Below, in pieces: positions 43,815 to 53,153 of a stretch of 64,000 nucleotides of DNA. The notes beneath the pieces are model-generated. The model ran no database searches, was not told where the DNA came from, and saw only the letters and a list, made by a program, of their open reading frames with translations. Made by a program: the position numbers and the translations under genes. The DNA lies in contig NZ_JAAGSC010000037.1 in assembly GCF_010499265.1 (NCBI RefSeq), positions 1-64,000 of the forward strand. The letters are read 5' to 3'. Position 1 is the stretch's first letter; every line of letters starts with the position of its first letter. Origin of the DNA: Wenzhouxiangella limi. GTDB lineage: Bacteria > Pseudomonadota > Gammaproteobacteria > Xanthomonadales > Wenzhouxiangellaceae.

Positions 43815-46271
43815 TCAGTTGTTGTTCTCGGCCAGAAGCGCCAGCACGTTGGCCAGGCCCAGCAGCCGGTCGGCGGTCAGACCCGTCCGGCTCTGTCCCA
43901 GCATCGCCATCGCCTCGGACTGCTTGACCAAGGCGTCGGCTTCGGTCGCGTCGATGCGGCCCTGGTCGAACGCGTCAAGCAGCGCGCGAATGGCCCGGTT
44001 CTGCGGCTCGTCCAGGTGCCGACCGCGCTCGAGCTGGTCCAGATAGGCGCGCGCGACCGCCGTCTGGGCCGCCCACCGCACCTGGAACTGCTGCTGCGGG
44101 TTGAACACTTCGTCCCCGAACGGCAAGGCCGCAGCCGCGATTTCACTTTCGCTCATAAACTCGCTGGGACGCAGGGCGAACACGTCCAGGCCGCGCACGA
44201 TCTCGGTGCCAAAGATCCGTCCACGATGCCAGTATGACGACCAGTAACCGCCGGTGACCAGAGCCTCTGCGTCGATCGGGCCGCGATCGAAAAAGGCAAT
44301 CTCGACGGGATTGGCCGAGTCGGTGAAATCGAATACCGAGATCCCGCCCTGGTACCAGGACTGGACCATGATGTCGCGCCCGGGCACCGGGATCAGCGAG
44401 CCGTTGTGGGCCACGCAGTTTTCCTGCTCGGTCTGGGGGGCGGGCAGCTTGTAATAGCTGCGAAACTCCAGCCGGCCGTCGACGATGTCGTAGATCGCGT
44501 TCGCACCCCAGTTGGAAGGGTCCGAGGCCCGGCAGCGCGGGCGCATGCCGCCACCCCATTCGTCGGTGAAGATCACCTTGGTACCGTCGTTGTTGAAGGT
44601 CGCAGAGTGCCAGTAAGCGAACCCCGGATCCACGACCGCGTCGATCCGGACCGGGTTGACGGGATCGGAGATGTCGAACAGGATGCCGTTGCCCGAACAG
44701 GCGCCGGCGGCCAGATTCATTTCCGGAAAGACCGTGATGTCGTGGCAGTGGTTGGTCTCGGCCGAAGTCTGGGTGCCAGGGCCGTGATCGCCGCGCTCCC
44801 AAAGCCCGGCCAGAATCCCGGTGTCGGGATCGGCAAACACCGCCGGGCTATGGATGATGCGTGCCTGCTGCGGCCGCTCGACTGGAATCTCGATGACATC
44901 GATCCGAAACAGCGCCGTGCCCTCATCGCGCCAGGGTGATTCGTCGATGCAGCCGGGCAGTTCGTCCTCCTCGCGCACCGGCCCGATGCCGGAGTTGTAG
45001 ACGATGATCCGACCCTCGGGATCCGGACCGGCGACCACGCTGTGGGTGTGCGAACCGCGACAGGTCTGGACCTGGCCGACCTGGACCGGCATGGCGCGGT
45101 CACTGATATCGAAGATGCGCAGGCCGCGAAAGCGTTCATCGCTGACCGGCTGGGCCACGCCCTTGAGGCCGCAGTCGACCCGGCCGCGGACCTGCTCGAC
45201 CGACATGATCAGCAAATCCCCGACCACCGAGACATCCCCCTGGCCGCCGGGGCAGACCACCGCCGAGATCAGCTGAGGGTCGTCGGGATCGACGATGTCA
45301 TAGAGCTTGAAACCGTGGTAGTTGCCAACCACCATCAGATCGCCGGCAAAAGCCAGGTCGGTATTGGCGAAGTCCAGCAGGGCCGGGCGGGCGCGGTCGC
45401 TGGCCGCCGTATCGCCGTTGTCTTCCCCTTCGGTTTCCCCGGCCAGTTCGCGCAGGCGGGCCGGCGGCAGGGCAGCCGGGTTGGCCGGATCGAAGAAGCC
45501 GTCCGGCTTGGCCAGCGAGGCGGTCGGCCGGAGATGCCGAATCGCCGAGCCGGCGTCGCCGAAACCGGCGCTCAGACCGACGCGGGGGTCGGCGCTGTAG
45601 CTGGCCAGCAGGATGGTCATGCGGTCGATCTCGGCGGCCTGGTCGTTCTTGATGTCGGTGGCAAACTCGTACAGGGCCGGGTCCTGGGCCGAACCGGCCT
45701 GGTCCATCAGGTCGTCGACCATGACCAGCGCGCCGCGGTGGTGCTCAATCATCAACTCGAGGTAGAGCCGATCAAAGGCCTCGGTGCTGGCGGCCTCCAA
45801 ATCGGTCATCTGCGCCGGCGTTGCCATACCCTCCATGCCATGCTCGACATGATGGGGATGATGGTCATGACCATCATCCTCGGGCGCGGACACGTGTGGG
45901 CGCCAGTCACGATCAGGCCGAGCCTCGCCCCGATCGACCAGCCACTGCTCCATGAGCTCGATCTCATCGATCTGGGTGGTCTCGATGCGCCGGGCCAGGT
46001 CGAGTAATTCTCGGTTCTGACTGCGCTCGGGCGCCAGGGCCGACATGTCCAGCGCCTGCTGATGGTGCGGGATCATGTCGCGCATGAAACGCACATCGGC
46101 CGCCGAGTAACGAAGCCCAGCCAGCTCCACCGCCGCGGCGGCCTCGATCTGGCGGCTGGGTTGTCCCGGCTCGCCGGGCTGGATGATCGGCGATACGGCC
46201 CAGGCCAGGTGTATCCAGCACAGCGCAGTCAACAGGACCAGCAGCGCGGCGCGAGGCATGGATCGGTTCAT
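43815..46271 (-). CDS. DUF305-LVIVD fusion protein, exported, with a His/Met-rich linker
   Basis: An 818-residue exported protein. After the signal peptide there are two DUF305 ferritin-like halves (MRDMIPHHQQALDMSALAPE near 60-80 and LYLELMIEHHRGALVMVDDL near 170-190) separated by the linker DDGHDHHPHHVEHGMEGM. Then a long LVIVD-type beta-propeller (about 270-740) with repeated FDISDPVNPVRID, YDIVDPDDPQL and WHSATFNNDGTKVIFTDEW units. DUF305 domains are often found in metal-rich contexts, and the His/Met linker could bind Cu, Ni or Co. Single gene, 9 bp downstream of nothing else, close to ppk2. Its role is not known. Confidence 0.85.
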   Translation of the reverse strand: MNRSMPRAALLVLLTALCWIHLAWAVSPIIQPGEPGQPSRQIEAAAAVELAGLRYSAADVRFMRDMIPHHQQALDMSALAPERSQNRELLDLARRIETTQIDEIELMEQWLVDRGEARPDRDWRPHVSAPEDDGHDHHPHHVEHGMEGMATPAQMTDLEAASTEAFDRLYLELMIEHHRGALVMVDDLMDQAGSAQDPALYEFATDIKNDQAAEIDRMTILLASYSADPRVGLSAGFGDAGSAIRHLRPTASLAKPDGFFDPANPAALPPARLRELAGETEGEDNGDTAASDRARPALLDFANTDLAFAGDLMVVGNYHGFKLYDIVDPDDPQLISAVVCPGGQGDVSVVGDLLIMSVEQVRGRVDCGLKGVAQPVSDERFRGLRIFDISDRAMPVQVGQVQTCRGSHTHSVVAGPDPEGRIIVYNSGIGPVREEDELPGCIDESPWRDEGTALFRIDVIEIPVERPQQARIIHSPAVFADPDTGILAGLWERGDHGPGTQTSAETNHCHDITVFPEMNLAAGACSGNGILFDISDPVNPVRIDAVVDPGFAYWHSATFNNDGTKVIFTDEWGGGMRPRCRASDPSNWGANAIYDIVDGRLEFRSYYKLPAPQTEQENCVAHNGSLIPVPGRDIMVQSWYQGGISVFDFTDSANPVEIAFFDRGPIDAEALVTGGYWSSYWHRGRIFGTEIVRGLDVFALRPSEFMSESEIAAAALPFGDEVFNPQQQFQVRWAAQTAVARAYLDQLERGRHLDEPQNRAIRALLDAFDQGRIDATEADALVKQSEAMAMLGQSRTGLTADRLLGLANVLALLAENNN

Positions 46272-46344
46272 GCGGATCTTCCCTTTGAAATCGACAGGCG
46301 TGCAAATCTAGCAGACGCGGGCTCGCGTCGGGTCGGCGCGGCTT

Positions 46345-49300
46345 TCAGCCGGGTTGGTCTAGGCCCTGCTCCATGCGCTGTACCAGTTGATCGCGCCTGG
46401 CGCATAGTTCAGCCATCGCCGGCGGCAGTTTGTCGAACATGGCCGATTCACGCAACGCCACGACCCTTTCGGCCAGCGCGTGAACTTCATCGTGAAGCGC
46501 TAAGACCTCGGCCAGAAGCTCGGGCCGTAAAGCCCGATCGAGCTCGCCGGCTCTCAGGCGCTGTCCGAAACGGCAAGCTTGTGAATTCATTTCCGGTGGC
46601 TCATGGCGACTGCCCCGACACCATTGATCCAGGCCCTGGACCCAGGCGCGATGCTCGCTCATGGCTGAAATCAGCAGCTTGCCGGCGGCACCGGCCGTCG
46701 GGGTCGCCCGCCAGCTGACCGGCGGCGTCCAATCGTTAACCCACTGCGGCAGATCGGCTGCCGGCATCGGCCGGGCGATGGCATAGCCTTGCCCGTCTTC
46801 ACAACCCAGGCGCAGCAGCATGCGCCCTTCTTCCTCGGTTTCCACCCCCTCTGCGATCACCCCTCGCCCAAACGCGCGCGCCAGTCCCAGGATCCCCTCC
46901 AGAATTGCGAGATCCTCCGGATCATCGAGCATGTCGCGCACGAAGGACTGATCGATCTTCAGCCGCTCGACCGGCAGCTTTTTCAGATAGGTCAGCGACG
47001 AATAGCCGGTTCCGAAATCGTCCAGATCAAAGCGGATGCCCAGACGGTGGCAGGCCTCCATGACTTCGCTGACGCGCTCGATATCTTCCAGGGCGGAGGT
47101 TTCAACCACCTCCAGGCTCAGCATGCCGACTGCCAGATCACCGCACTCCTTGATCAGGGTCTCAAGATCGGCGACAAAGCGCGGATGCTGCAGGTGGTCG
47201 GCGGCGATATTGACCGCGATCGGCATGACAAGACCCTGCGATTGCCACAGGCTGAGCTGCTGGCATGCCTCGCGCAGCACCCAGCGGCCGAGCTCGATTT
47301 CGGTGACGTGGTGCTCGATTACCGGCAGGAAAACGCCCGGGCCCAGCAGCCCGCGCTCCGGGTGCTGCCATCGCACCAGCGCCTCGACCCCGCGGACTTC
47401 GCCGTTGCGCAGGTTGACCTTGGGCTGGTAGTACAGCTGTAGTTGGCCGGCTTTGAGACCTTCAGAAACCTCCGCGATCTGTCGAAGTCGCTCGCGCTGA
47501 TCGGTGTCGGAATCCAGGTCGAAAATCTCGTAGCGGTTCTTGCCGCCCTGCTTGGCCCGGTACATGGCCTGGCCGGCCTGGCGCAGCAGCTGATCGGCAT
47601 TGACCGGACTGTTCTGCGGGAACAGCGTCAGCCCGATGCTGGCCGATATATTGAGCTGCAGCTCGTGACTCGGAATCGCCAGCGGTCTGGCCAGCTTGCG
47701 CAGCAGCGTGTCCACAACCTCGTGGACTTCGTTAAGAGCAGTGAGTGCCGGGATGATCAGACAGAACTCGTCGCCCCCGAGGCGGCCGAGCATCGATTTG
47801 TCGGGCAGGGCCTGGCGCAGGCGCCGGGCCACGCCGGCCAAGACCCGATCACCGACGGCCTGACCGTGTTCCTCGTTGATCGACTTAAAGCCATCCAGGT
47901 CCAGCACACCCAGCGCCAGCATGTCATCTGGTGAGGTGATCACTTCGTTCATGGCACGCTCGACCCGCTCGACCAGCAGCGCCCGATTGGGCAGACCGGT
48001 CAGCGCATCGTAATAGGCGATCCGGTACAGCTCTTCCTGGTGCTGTTTCTGCCGGCTGATGTCGGAAAACAGGACGATATGGTGCGACAGTTCACCGCTG
48101 TCGGAGCGCACCGCCGAAGCCACGGCCATGGCCGGATAGCGCTGGCCGGTGCTACGCCGGGCCCACAGTTCGCCGCTCCAGAAATCATTGGCGTGCAGGC
48201 TGACCCAGAAATTTTCCTGGCGAGATTTCTTAGCTTCGGGCGTGAGCAGCATTTCCGGGCGCTGACCCAGGATCTGTTCGCGCTGGTAGCCGGAGATTCG
48301 GCAAGCGGCCTCGTTGACATCGCGCACGGTTCGGTCAGGGGCCAGCACAATGATGCCCTCACGAGCGTGGGTGAACACGCTGGCGGCCAGGCGCAGATCG
48401 CGCTCGACGCGCCGGCGCTCTTCGAGCTTGGCCGCCTGGCTGCGCACCAGCAAGAGCGTGCCGGCGCCAAGCAGGACCAAGGACGAAATCGCCATAAAGC
48501 TGTTCAGCCAAAGGGTTCGCCACAGCCGCGACAGCCCGGGCTCGTCCGCCTGGCTGAGCAAAATTCCCAGCGTCTCTCCACGGGCACCGGTCAGCGGCGA
48601 AAACACCGCCAGGTGAATCCGTCCGTCGAGTTCCACCTCGCGCCAGCCGCGCTGTCCTGTGCCGATGGCAGCCGCGATCTCTGGATCGGCAGCCAGGCGC
48701 TGATAGACCCGCTCGCCGTTCGCACTGCGCGCCGGCAGGGGCGGATCATCGGCCAGCGGTTCCTGGACCGACAACGCCGACAGACCAAACCACGCGCTGA
48801 TCGGCGCCCGCCGGTCCAGATCACGCGGCAATCCACGGGGCAGCAGCAAGAGTTCCGGATCGCGTCCCGGCACCTTGGCGTCAAGTTCTGCCTGCAGGCG
48901 AGACAGTGGCACGGAAAACTCCACGCTGCCAAGGTGGCGGTCCGCGGGATCGATGATGGGAAAGACATGACGGTAGGCCGTGCGCAGACGACCCGCCTCG
49001 ATCGCGGCAACCGGCTGGCGGGTCTGGTTGGCCCGGCGGACGGTGTGGCGGTGTTCGAAGACATTGTCGCCGAAACGGTCGGGCTGGTAGGTGCGATAGA
49101 AGCTTTCGCCGTCGGACAGGTGAAAGTGGACGATGCTGGCACCGGCGGCCTGCATCTGCCCTAAATAGGGTTCCAGCCAAGCGACCAGATCGGTCCGGGC
49201 CTGATCGCGCAAGCCCGGGTCCTGCGCCTGAACCATCAGTTCGTGGACCTGCGGGACGTCGGCAAAGACCTTGAACCAGATCCGGGCACGGCTGTCGATG

Positions 49301-49494
49301 TTGGCCAGCAGCGACTGCCAGGCCAGTTCGTGCCGGGCCAGCTCGCGACCGGTCAGCGACTCGCGTGCCTGCTGGAACTGAAACCATAGCAGGGCCCACA
49401 CGAGCAGGCTCGAAATCCCCACCAGACAGCCGATCCACACTGCCGGATACCTGCGCCAGAAGCGTCTGATTGCTCCTCCCTTGTACGCCCTCAA
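46345..49494 (-). CDS. Membrane GGDEF-EAL protein with periplasmic sensor, PAS and C-terminal CZB zinc-binding domain
   Basis: A 1049-residue c-di-GMP enzyme. Membrane helix 1 and 2 (about 18-40 and 345-365) flank a periplasmic dCache-like region. PAS (about 385-490) is followed by GGDEF with intact GRLGGDEF and EAL with intact EALVRW, NIAADHL, DDFGTGYSSL, KIDQSF and AEGVETEEE. No RxxD I-site precedes GGDEF. The last 100 residues form a CZB domain: His948, Cys974 (QACRFG), His1001 and His1005 (LHDEVH); the 27 and 4 spacings equal those of DgcZ. This suggests zinc-responsive c-di-GMP turnover. Confidence 0.9.
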   Translation of the reverse strand: MRAYKGGAIRRFWRRYPAVWIGCLVGISSLLVWALLWFQFQQARESLTGRELARHELAWQSLLANIDSRARIWFKVFADVPQVHELMVQAQDPGLRDQARTDLVAWLEPYLGQMQAAGASIVHFHLSDGESFYRTYQPDRFGDNVFEHRHTVRRANQTRQPVAAIEAGRLRTAYRHVFPIIDPADRHLGSVEFSVPLSRLQAELDAKVPGRDPELLLLPRGLPRDLDRRAPISAWFGLSALSVQEPLADDPPLPARSANGERVYQRLAADPEIAAAIGTGQRGWREVELDGRIHLAVFSPLTGARGETLGILLSQADEPGLSRLWRTLWLNSFMAISSLVLLGAGTLLLVRSQAAKLEERRRVERDLRLAASVFTHAREGIIVLAPDRTVRDVNEAACRISGYQREQILGQRPEMLLTPEAKKSRQENFWVSLHANDFWSGELWARRSTGQRYPAMAVASAVRSDSGELSHHIVLFSDISRQKQHQEELYRIAYYDALTGLPNRALLVERVERAMNEVITSPDDMLALGVLDLDGFKSINEEHGQAVGDRVLAGVARRLRQALPDKSMLGRLGGDEFCLIIPALTALNEVHEVVDTLLRKLARPLAIPSHELQLNISASIGLTLFPQNSPVNADQLLRQAGQAMYRAKQGGKNRYEIFDLDSDTDQRERLRQIAEVSEGLKAGQLQLYYQPKVNLRNGEVRGVEALVRWQHPERGLLGPGVFLPVIEHHVTEIELGRWVLREACQQLSLWQSQGLVMPIAVNIAADHLQHPRFVADLETLIKECGDLAVGMLSLEVVETSALEDIERVSEVMEACHRLGIRFDLDDFGTGYSSLTYLKKLPVERLKIDQSFVRDMLDDPEDLAILEGILGLARAFGRGVIAEGVETEEEGRMLLRLGCEDGQGYAIARPMPAADLPQWVNDWTPPVSWRATPTAGAAGKLLISAMSEHRAWVQGLDQWCRGSRHEPPEMNSQACRFGQRLRAGELDRALRPELLAEVLALHDEVHALAERVVALRESAMFDKLPPAMAELCARRDQLVQRMEQGLDQPG

Positions 49495-49689
49495 CGTACG
49501 TTACAAGGAGAAAAGACTAGCAGAACTTCACATCACTTTCACATTATGTGGTTCTGATCTGATTTCGGTTCAGCGCCCGAAAGGCCGACGGGGTTCGGCG
49601 GGTTATCGGTTTCCGGCGGCCGGCCGTGGCCGCATCGGCGTTTCACAAGGCGATCATTCCGATCCCGAACCAGCGCCGATTCGCGCTGT

Positions 49690-50013
49690 TCAGCCGCTCC
49701 CGAGCAGATAGCTCATCAGCAGCATGCCACCTGATCCCATCGCCGCCCCGGCAACCACGGCTGCCGACAACAGCCAGCGCATGCGGCGCAACGCTTTCTG
49801 GTAGGCCAGTGCATCGACATCCTGGCGCAGCAGCTCCTCTCGCGGAATTTCCAGCACCGCGCACAGCGACGAGATCGTTTCGTTGGAAGCCGCGGCCTGG
49901 TTTTCCACCCGCTGGACGGTGCGCAGGCTCAGATCGGCAATTTCGGCCAGCTGCTGCTGGGTCCAGCCGCGCCGCTGGCGCTCCTGGCGTACGCGCTCGC
50001 TGGAGATCTCCAT
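49690..50013 (-). CDS. Xre-type helix-turn-helix protein anchored in the membrane
   Basis: A 107-residue protein with an N-terminal Cro/CI helix-turn-helix (RVRQERQRRGWTQQQLAEIADLSLRTVQRVENQA) and a C-terminal membrane helix (RWLLSAAVVAGAAMGSGGML). A DNA-binding domain tethered to the inner membrane is expected to regulate DNA from there or be released by processing. It starts at ATG 50013, overlapping the stop of the 42-residue gene (TGATG), and is the last gene of a three-gene overlapping operon. Confidence 0.82.
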   Translation of the reverse strand: MEISSERVRQERQRRGWTQQQLAEIADLSLRTVQRVENQAAASNETISSLCAVLEIPREELLRQDVDALAYQKALRRMRWLLSAAVVAGAAMGSGGMLLMSYLLGSG

Positions 50014-50141
50014 CAGGCACCTCCCTCAGCCAGCGTCGCCAGGGCCTGCTGAGTGAAGACCAGCCAGGCCCAGGTCACCGGCATGCAGCGGGGCAACAGC
50101 CAGGCCAGAATATCGCGGACCGGGATCCAGGAGACGCTCAT
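50013..50141 (-). CDS. 42-residue membrane protein in the Xre operon
   Basis: From ATG 50141 the product is MSVSWIPVRDILAWLLPRCM followed by PVTWAWLVFTQQALATLAEGGA. It has one amphipathic/hydrophobic segment. The start overlaps the TGA of the upstream gene (ATGA) and its own TGA overlaps the HTH gene start, so all three are translationally coupled. The longer frame from 50234 has Arg/Gly-rich noise before this ATG. Function unknown; it may connect the two larger membrane proteins. Confidence 0.6.
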   Translation of the reverse strand: MSVSWIPVRDILAWLLPRCMPVTWAWLVFTQQALATLAEGGA

Positions 50142-50608
50142 TTCAGCAGCCCTCCCACCAGGTATCCGAAGCCAAGTCCGACAACCAGCCCAGCCAGCAT
50201 GGGCACGAACAGCTTCCTTAAGGCAAAGTGCCAATCCAGACGCCCGGTGGCCGGATCAAGGCGAATCGTCTCGTCAGCATAGAGATCCGAGTCGATCAAT
50301 TCACCGTCTCGAAACAGCCGCAACTCCGCAGACCCCAGCTTCATCTGAAGCTCAAGTCGGTAGCGATGCCCCGCGACGTCGAAATCGTGCGGGGTGTGGA
50401 AGCCAAAGCTGCGCTTGTCGGAGACCACGCGCTCGGTCTCGCCTTCGACCACCGAGACAATCTCGCGGCCGGTCCAGGCCGAAGCCCAGTAGCGAACGAC
50501 GATACCGTCCACATCAAACCAGCACTCGATGCCGCTGCGCGCGGTGATTTGCATTCTGGTATTCCCGTTAGCCGGCGCTGAGCCGCCTGGGTAATTATTG
50601 TTGCTCAT
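50138..50608 (-). CDS. Membrane-anchored beta-rich protein, first gene of the Xre operon
   Basis: A 156-residue protein with a low-complexity N-terminus (MSNNNYPGGSAPANGNTRMQ), a beta-rich domain (about 25-115: IVVRYWASAWTGREIVSVVE, RSFGFHTPHDFDVAGHRYRL, ELRLFRDGELIDSD) and a C-terminal glycine-zipper helix (LFVPMLAGLVVGLGFGYLVG). I do not recognise a named family; the strand pattern is loosely FAIM1-like. Its cytoplasmic domain may be the signal input to the downstream membrane-anchored regulator. 50609..50793 contains no gene. Confidence 0.62.
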   Translation of the reverse strand: MSNNNYPGGSAPANGNTRMQITARSGIECWFDVDGIVVRYWASAWTGREIVSVVEGETERVVSDKRSFGFHTPHDFDVAGHRYRLELQMKLGSAELRLFRDGELIDSDLYADETIRLDPATGRLDWHFALRKLFVPMLAGLVVGLGFGYLVGGLLK

Positions 50609-50793
50609 TTCGGTTCCTCGTGATCGCGCCGTATTGCGCGGAACCGATTACAAGCGTTTTGTGCGGCCTGGCCAACGACAGCCAGCTGCCATGGCGTGCC
50701 GTTGTCGCATGCGACAGCAATGCGCCAGGGCCTTGCCGGCCGTCAGGTTGTCCAGAAACCCGGCCGATGAAGCAGCCGGTGCTTGAAATCCGC

Positions 50794-51765
50794 TCAGGCC
50801 GAGTTGTCCTCGCCCAGACCAGCCAGCCAGTCGTCGTCGGAGCCTTCGGCGATGTCTTCGAACAGGAAGGTCGACAGGTAGCGCTCGCCGGTGTCGGCGA
50901 CCATGGCCAGGATGGAAGCACCTTCCGGCGCAGTCTCGGCCACCTTGAGGGCTGCAGCGACGGAGCCGCCGCCGGAAATCCCGGTAAAGATGCCTTCTTT
51001 GGCGGCCAGGGCCAGGGCGGTTTCACGCGCCTGTTCATCGGTCACCGGCACGATCTGATCGGCGACCTCGCGATCGAGCACCTCGGGGACGAAGTCCGGC
51101 GTCCAGCCCTGGATCTTGTGCGGGCTCCACTCCTTGCCCGCCAGCAGTGAGGCGCCGGCCGGCTCGGTGGCGATGACCTGCAGTTCGGGTCGGGCCAGCT
51201 TGAGCATCTGCCCGGCGCCGGTGAGCGTGCCGCCGGTGCCCCAGGCGGTGACGAAGTAATCCAGCCGGCGGTTGGCGAAGTCGCGCAGGATTTCCGGACC
51301 GGTGGTGTTGCGGTGATACGCGGGGTTGGCCGGGTTCTCGAACTGCCGGGCCAGGAACCAGCCGTGCTGCTCGGACAACTCCCGGGCCTTTTGCACCATG
51401 CCCGATCCGCGCTCGGCCGCCGGGGTCAGGATGACCTTGGCCCCCAGCGCGCGCATCAGCTTCCGGCGCTCGACCGAAAAGGTCTCGACCATCACCGCCA
51501 CGAACGGGTGGCCGCGCGCGGCGCAGGCCATGGCCAGGGCGATACCGGTGTTGCCGGACGTCGCCTCGATCACCGTCTGGCCGGGCTTGAGCTGGCCGCT
51601 GCGCGTGGCCTCATCGATGATCGCGAGCGCCAGGCGATCCTTGACCGAAGCCATCGGGTTGAAAAACTCGAGCTTGCCGTAGAGATCGACGTGGTCGGGG
51701 CCGAGCTGATTGATGCGCACCACCGGGGTGCGGCCGATGGTCTGGAGAATATCGTCGTAAATCAT
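50794..51765 (-). CDS. cysK: Cysteine synthase
   Basis: A 323-residue PLP enzyme of the O-acetylserine sulfhydrylase family. The PLP lysine is in FFNPMASVKDRLALA, the phosphate/substrate loops are EATSGNTGIAL, GTGGTLTGAGQML and ISGGGSVAAAL, and the start TIGRTPVVRINQL is typical. It makes cysteine from O-acetylserine and sulfide. CysK rather than CysM is suggested by overall layout; this is not certain. Confidence 0.92.
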   Translation of the reverse strand: MIYDDILQTIGRTPVVRINQLGPDHVDLYGKLEFFNPMASVKDRLALAIIDEATRSGQLKPGQTVIEATSGNTGIALAMACAARGHPFVAVMVETFSVERRKLMRALGAKVILTPAAERGSGMVQKARELSEQHGWFLARQFENPANPAYHRNTTGPEILRDFANRRLDYFVTAWGTGGTLTGAGQMLKLARPELQVIATEPAGASLLAGKEWSPHKIQGWTPDFVPEVLDREVADQIVPVTDEQARETALALAAKEGIFTGISGGGSVAAALKVAETAPEGASILAMVADTGERYLSTFLFEDIAEGSDDDWLAGLGEDNSA

Positions 51766-51936
51766 CCTGGGGCTGCCGTGATCAAGCCAGACTTATTCTG
51801 GCACGCAGCGGCGTGAAAAGTTTTTCATCGCCCAATATCCAGACAGTCCACCCCCGGTTCCTGTCCCAGCCCTATAATCTGGGGCCGAACGCTACCCCGC
51901 CAGAAGGGGCCGAATCCGAATCGAGAGTTTTTGATC

Positions 51937-52155
51937 ATGAAGCGAGAGGAACTGGTTGATGTCCTGATGAAGGAATTCGACCGCAAGGGCGACGGCGTGC
52001 TGTCGCGCGGCGAATTTCGCGAACTGGTCAAATATCTGATCGGTGAGCACGGTATTCGCATCAGCTCGCGCATTTTCGAGCAGTTCGACCACAACCACGA
52101 CAACGCCATCACCCGCGACGAACTCCTGGAGTTGATCGACGAGTACTGGCTTTAG
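51937..52155 (+). CDS. EF-hand calcium-binding protein
   Basis: A 72-residue cytoplasmic protein with two EF-hands: DRKGDGVLSRGEF (residues about 15-27) and DHNHDNAITRDEL (about 51-63), each with D-x-(K/N)-x-D-x-x-(I/L)-x-x-(E/D) ligand spacing. ATG 51937 fits better than the TTG at 51931. It may buffer or sense Ca2+; bacterial calerythrin-like proteins are similar. It converges with the alpha/beta hydrolase and the stops overlap by 3 bp. Confidence 0.83.
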   Translation: MKREELVDVLMKEFDRKGDGVLSRGEFRELVKYLIGEHGIRISSRIFEQFDHNHDNAITRDELLELIDEYWL

Positions 52156-53033
52156 TCGGTCAAAAGGGCCTGCAGCAGCCGCCAGGCCGCGCCATCGGTC
52201 AACAACACTTCGAAGTGCCCCGCCGGTGGGGCCAGTCGATGGACCCGAGCTTTACCACCGGCTGCCTTCATCCGGCTCGCGAACAGCTCGCTTTGATCCA
52301 GCGGCACGATGCGATCGCTGTCGGCATGGATCAGTTCAACCCCGACCGGGCCGGGAAGGTTGTCGACCGGGCTGACCGCGCGATACCTCTCCGGCTGCTC
52401 GCCGGGCGCACCGCCCAGCACGCGACGGGCGCCGGCCGGACAGCCGTCCTCTTCACTCGCGTAGGCAGCCAGGTCGGTGATCGGCGCCAGCGCCAGCACG
52501 CGCTCGACCGGCAGCGGATTCGAAGCGTACAAAAGATGCCCGGGCTCAAAAGTCGGCCGTGCCGCCAGCCACAGCGCCAGCTGCCCGCCGGCGGAATGAC
52601 CGAGGAGCGTGATCCCGGCGAGGTCAAGATCGAACTGTCCGGCCACCTCCGGCAGAGCATCCAGGGCCGCGGCGGCATCCAGAAAGGTCTTCGGCCAGCC
52701 GTGCTCCTGCTCGGCCGGACGTCGATATTCCACGTTCCAGGTGGCGTATCCAAGACCGGTGATGGCGTCGGCCAGGGGCCGGATATGGGCCAGATCGAAT
52801 TCCGGAAGCCAGCAACCGCCGTGGAGTATCACCACCACGGGATGGGGCCCGCCTCCTTCAGGCAACCGCAGCTCCGCGAACTGCTCGCGCCGCCCTCCGT
52901 AGGCGACGGTCAGGTCGGCCGCAGACGCCTGCTGAGCCATCACTTGCTCCCAGGTTGCCGGTCCGTCCGCCGCACCCGGCATCGGCAAGACCAGCAGCAG
53001 CCAGGCGGCGATCCATTTCCTCGACATTCGCAT
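52152..53033 (-). CDS. Exported alpha/beta hydrolase (esterase/lipase-like)
   Basis: From ATG 53033 (a longer frame reaches 53078): a signal peptide MRMSRKWIAAWLLLVLPMPG and an alpha/beta hydrolase with the oxyanion motif VVILHGGCW, GHSAGGQLALWLAAR (Ser nucleophile), acid in IHADSDRIVPLDQ, and His in APPAGHFEVL. The HGG motif puts it in the hormone-sensitive-lipase/kynurenine-formamidase-like group. Substrate unknown; periplasmic location expected. Confidence 0.85.
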   Translation of the reverse strand: MRMSRKWIAAWLLLVLPMPGAADGPATWEQVMAQQASAADLTVAYGGRREQFAELRLPEGGGPHPVVVILHGGCWLPEFDLAHIRPLADAITGLGYATWNVEYRRPAEQEHGWPKTFLDAAAALDALPEVAGQFDLDLAGITLLGHSAGGQLALWLAARPTFEPGHLLYASNPLPVERVLALAPITDLAAYASEEDGCPAGARRVLGGAPGEQPERYRAVSPVDNLPGPVGVELIHADSDRIVPLDQSELFASRMKAAGGKARVHRLAPPAGHFEVLLTDGAAWRLLQALLTD

Positions 53034-53153
53034 TCTCCGTGATGCTCGGCCGTCATCTTCCACGGCCGCCCGCGCCAAGGCAAGTCCGGATCTTCTCGAC
53101 CTGGTTCGCTGTACACTGCCGGCCCACGCGCTGCGACAAAAGACCTGACCGCC

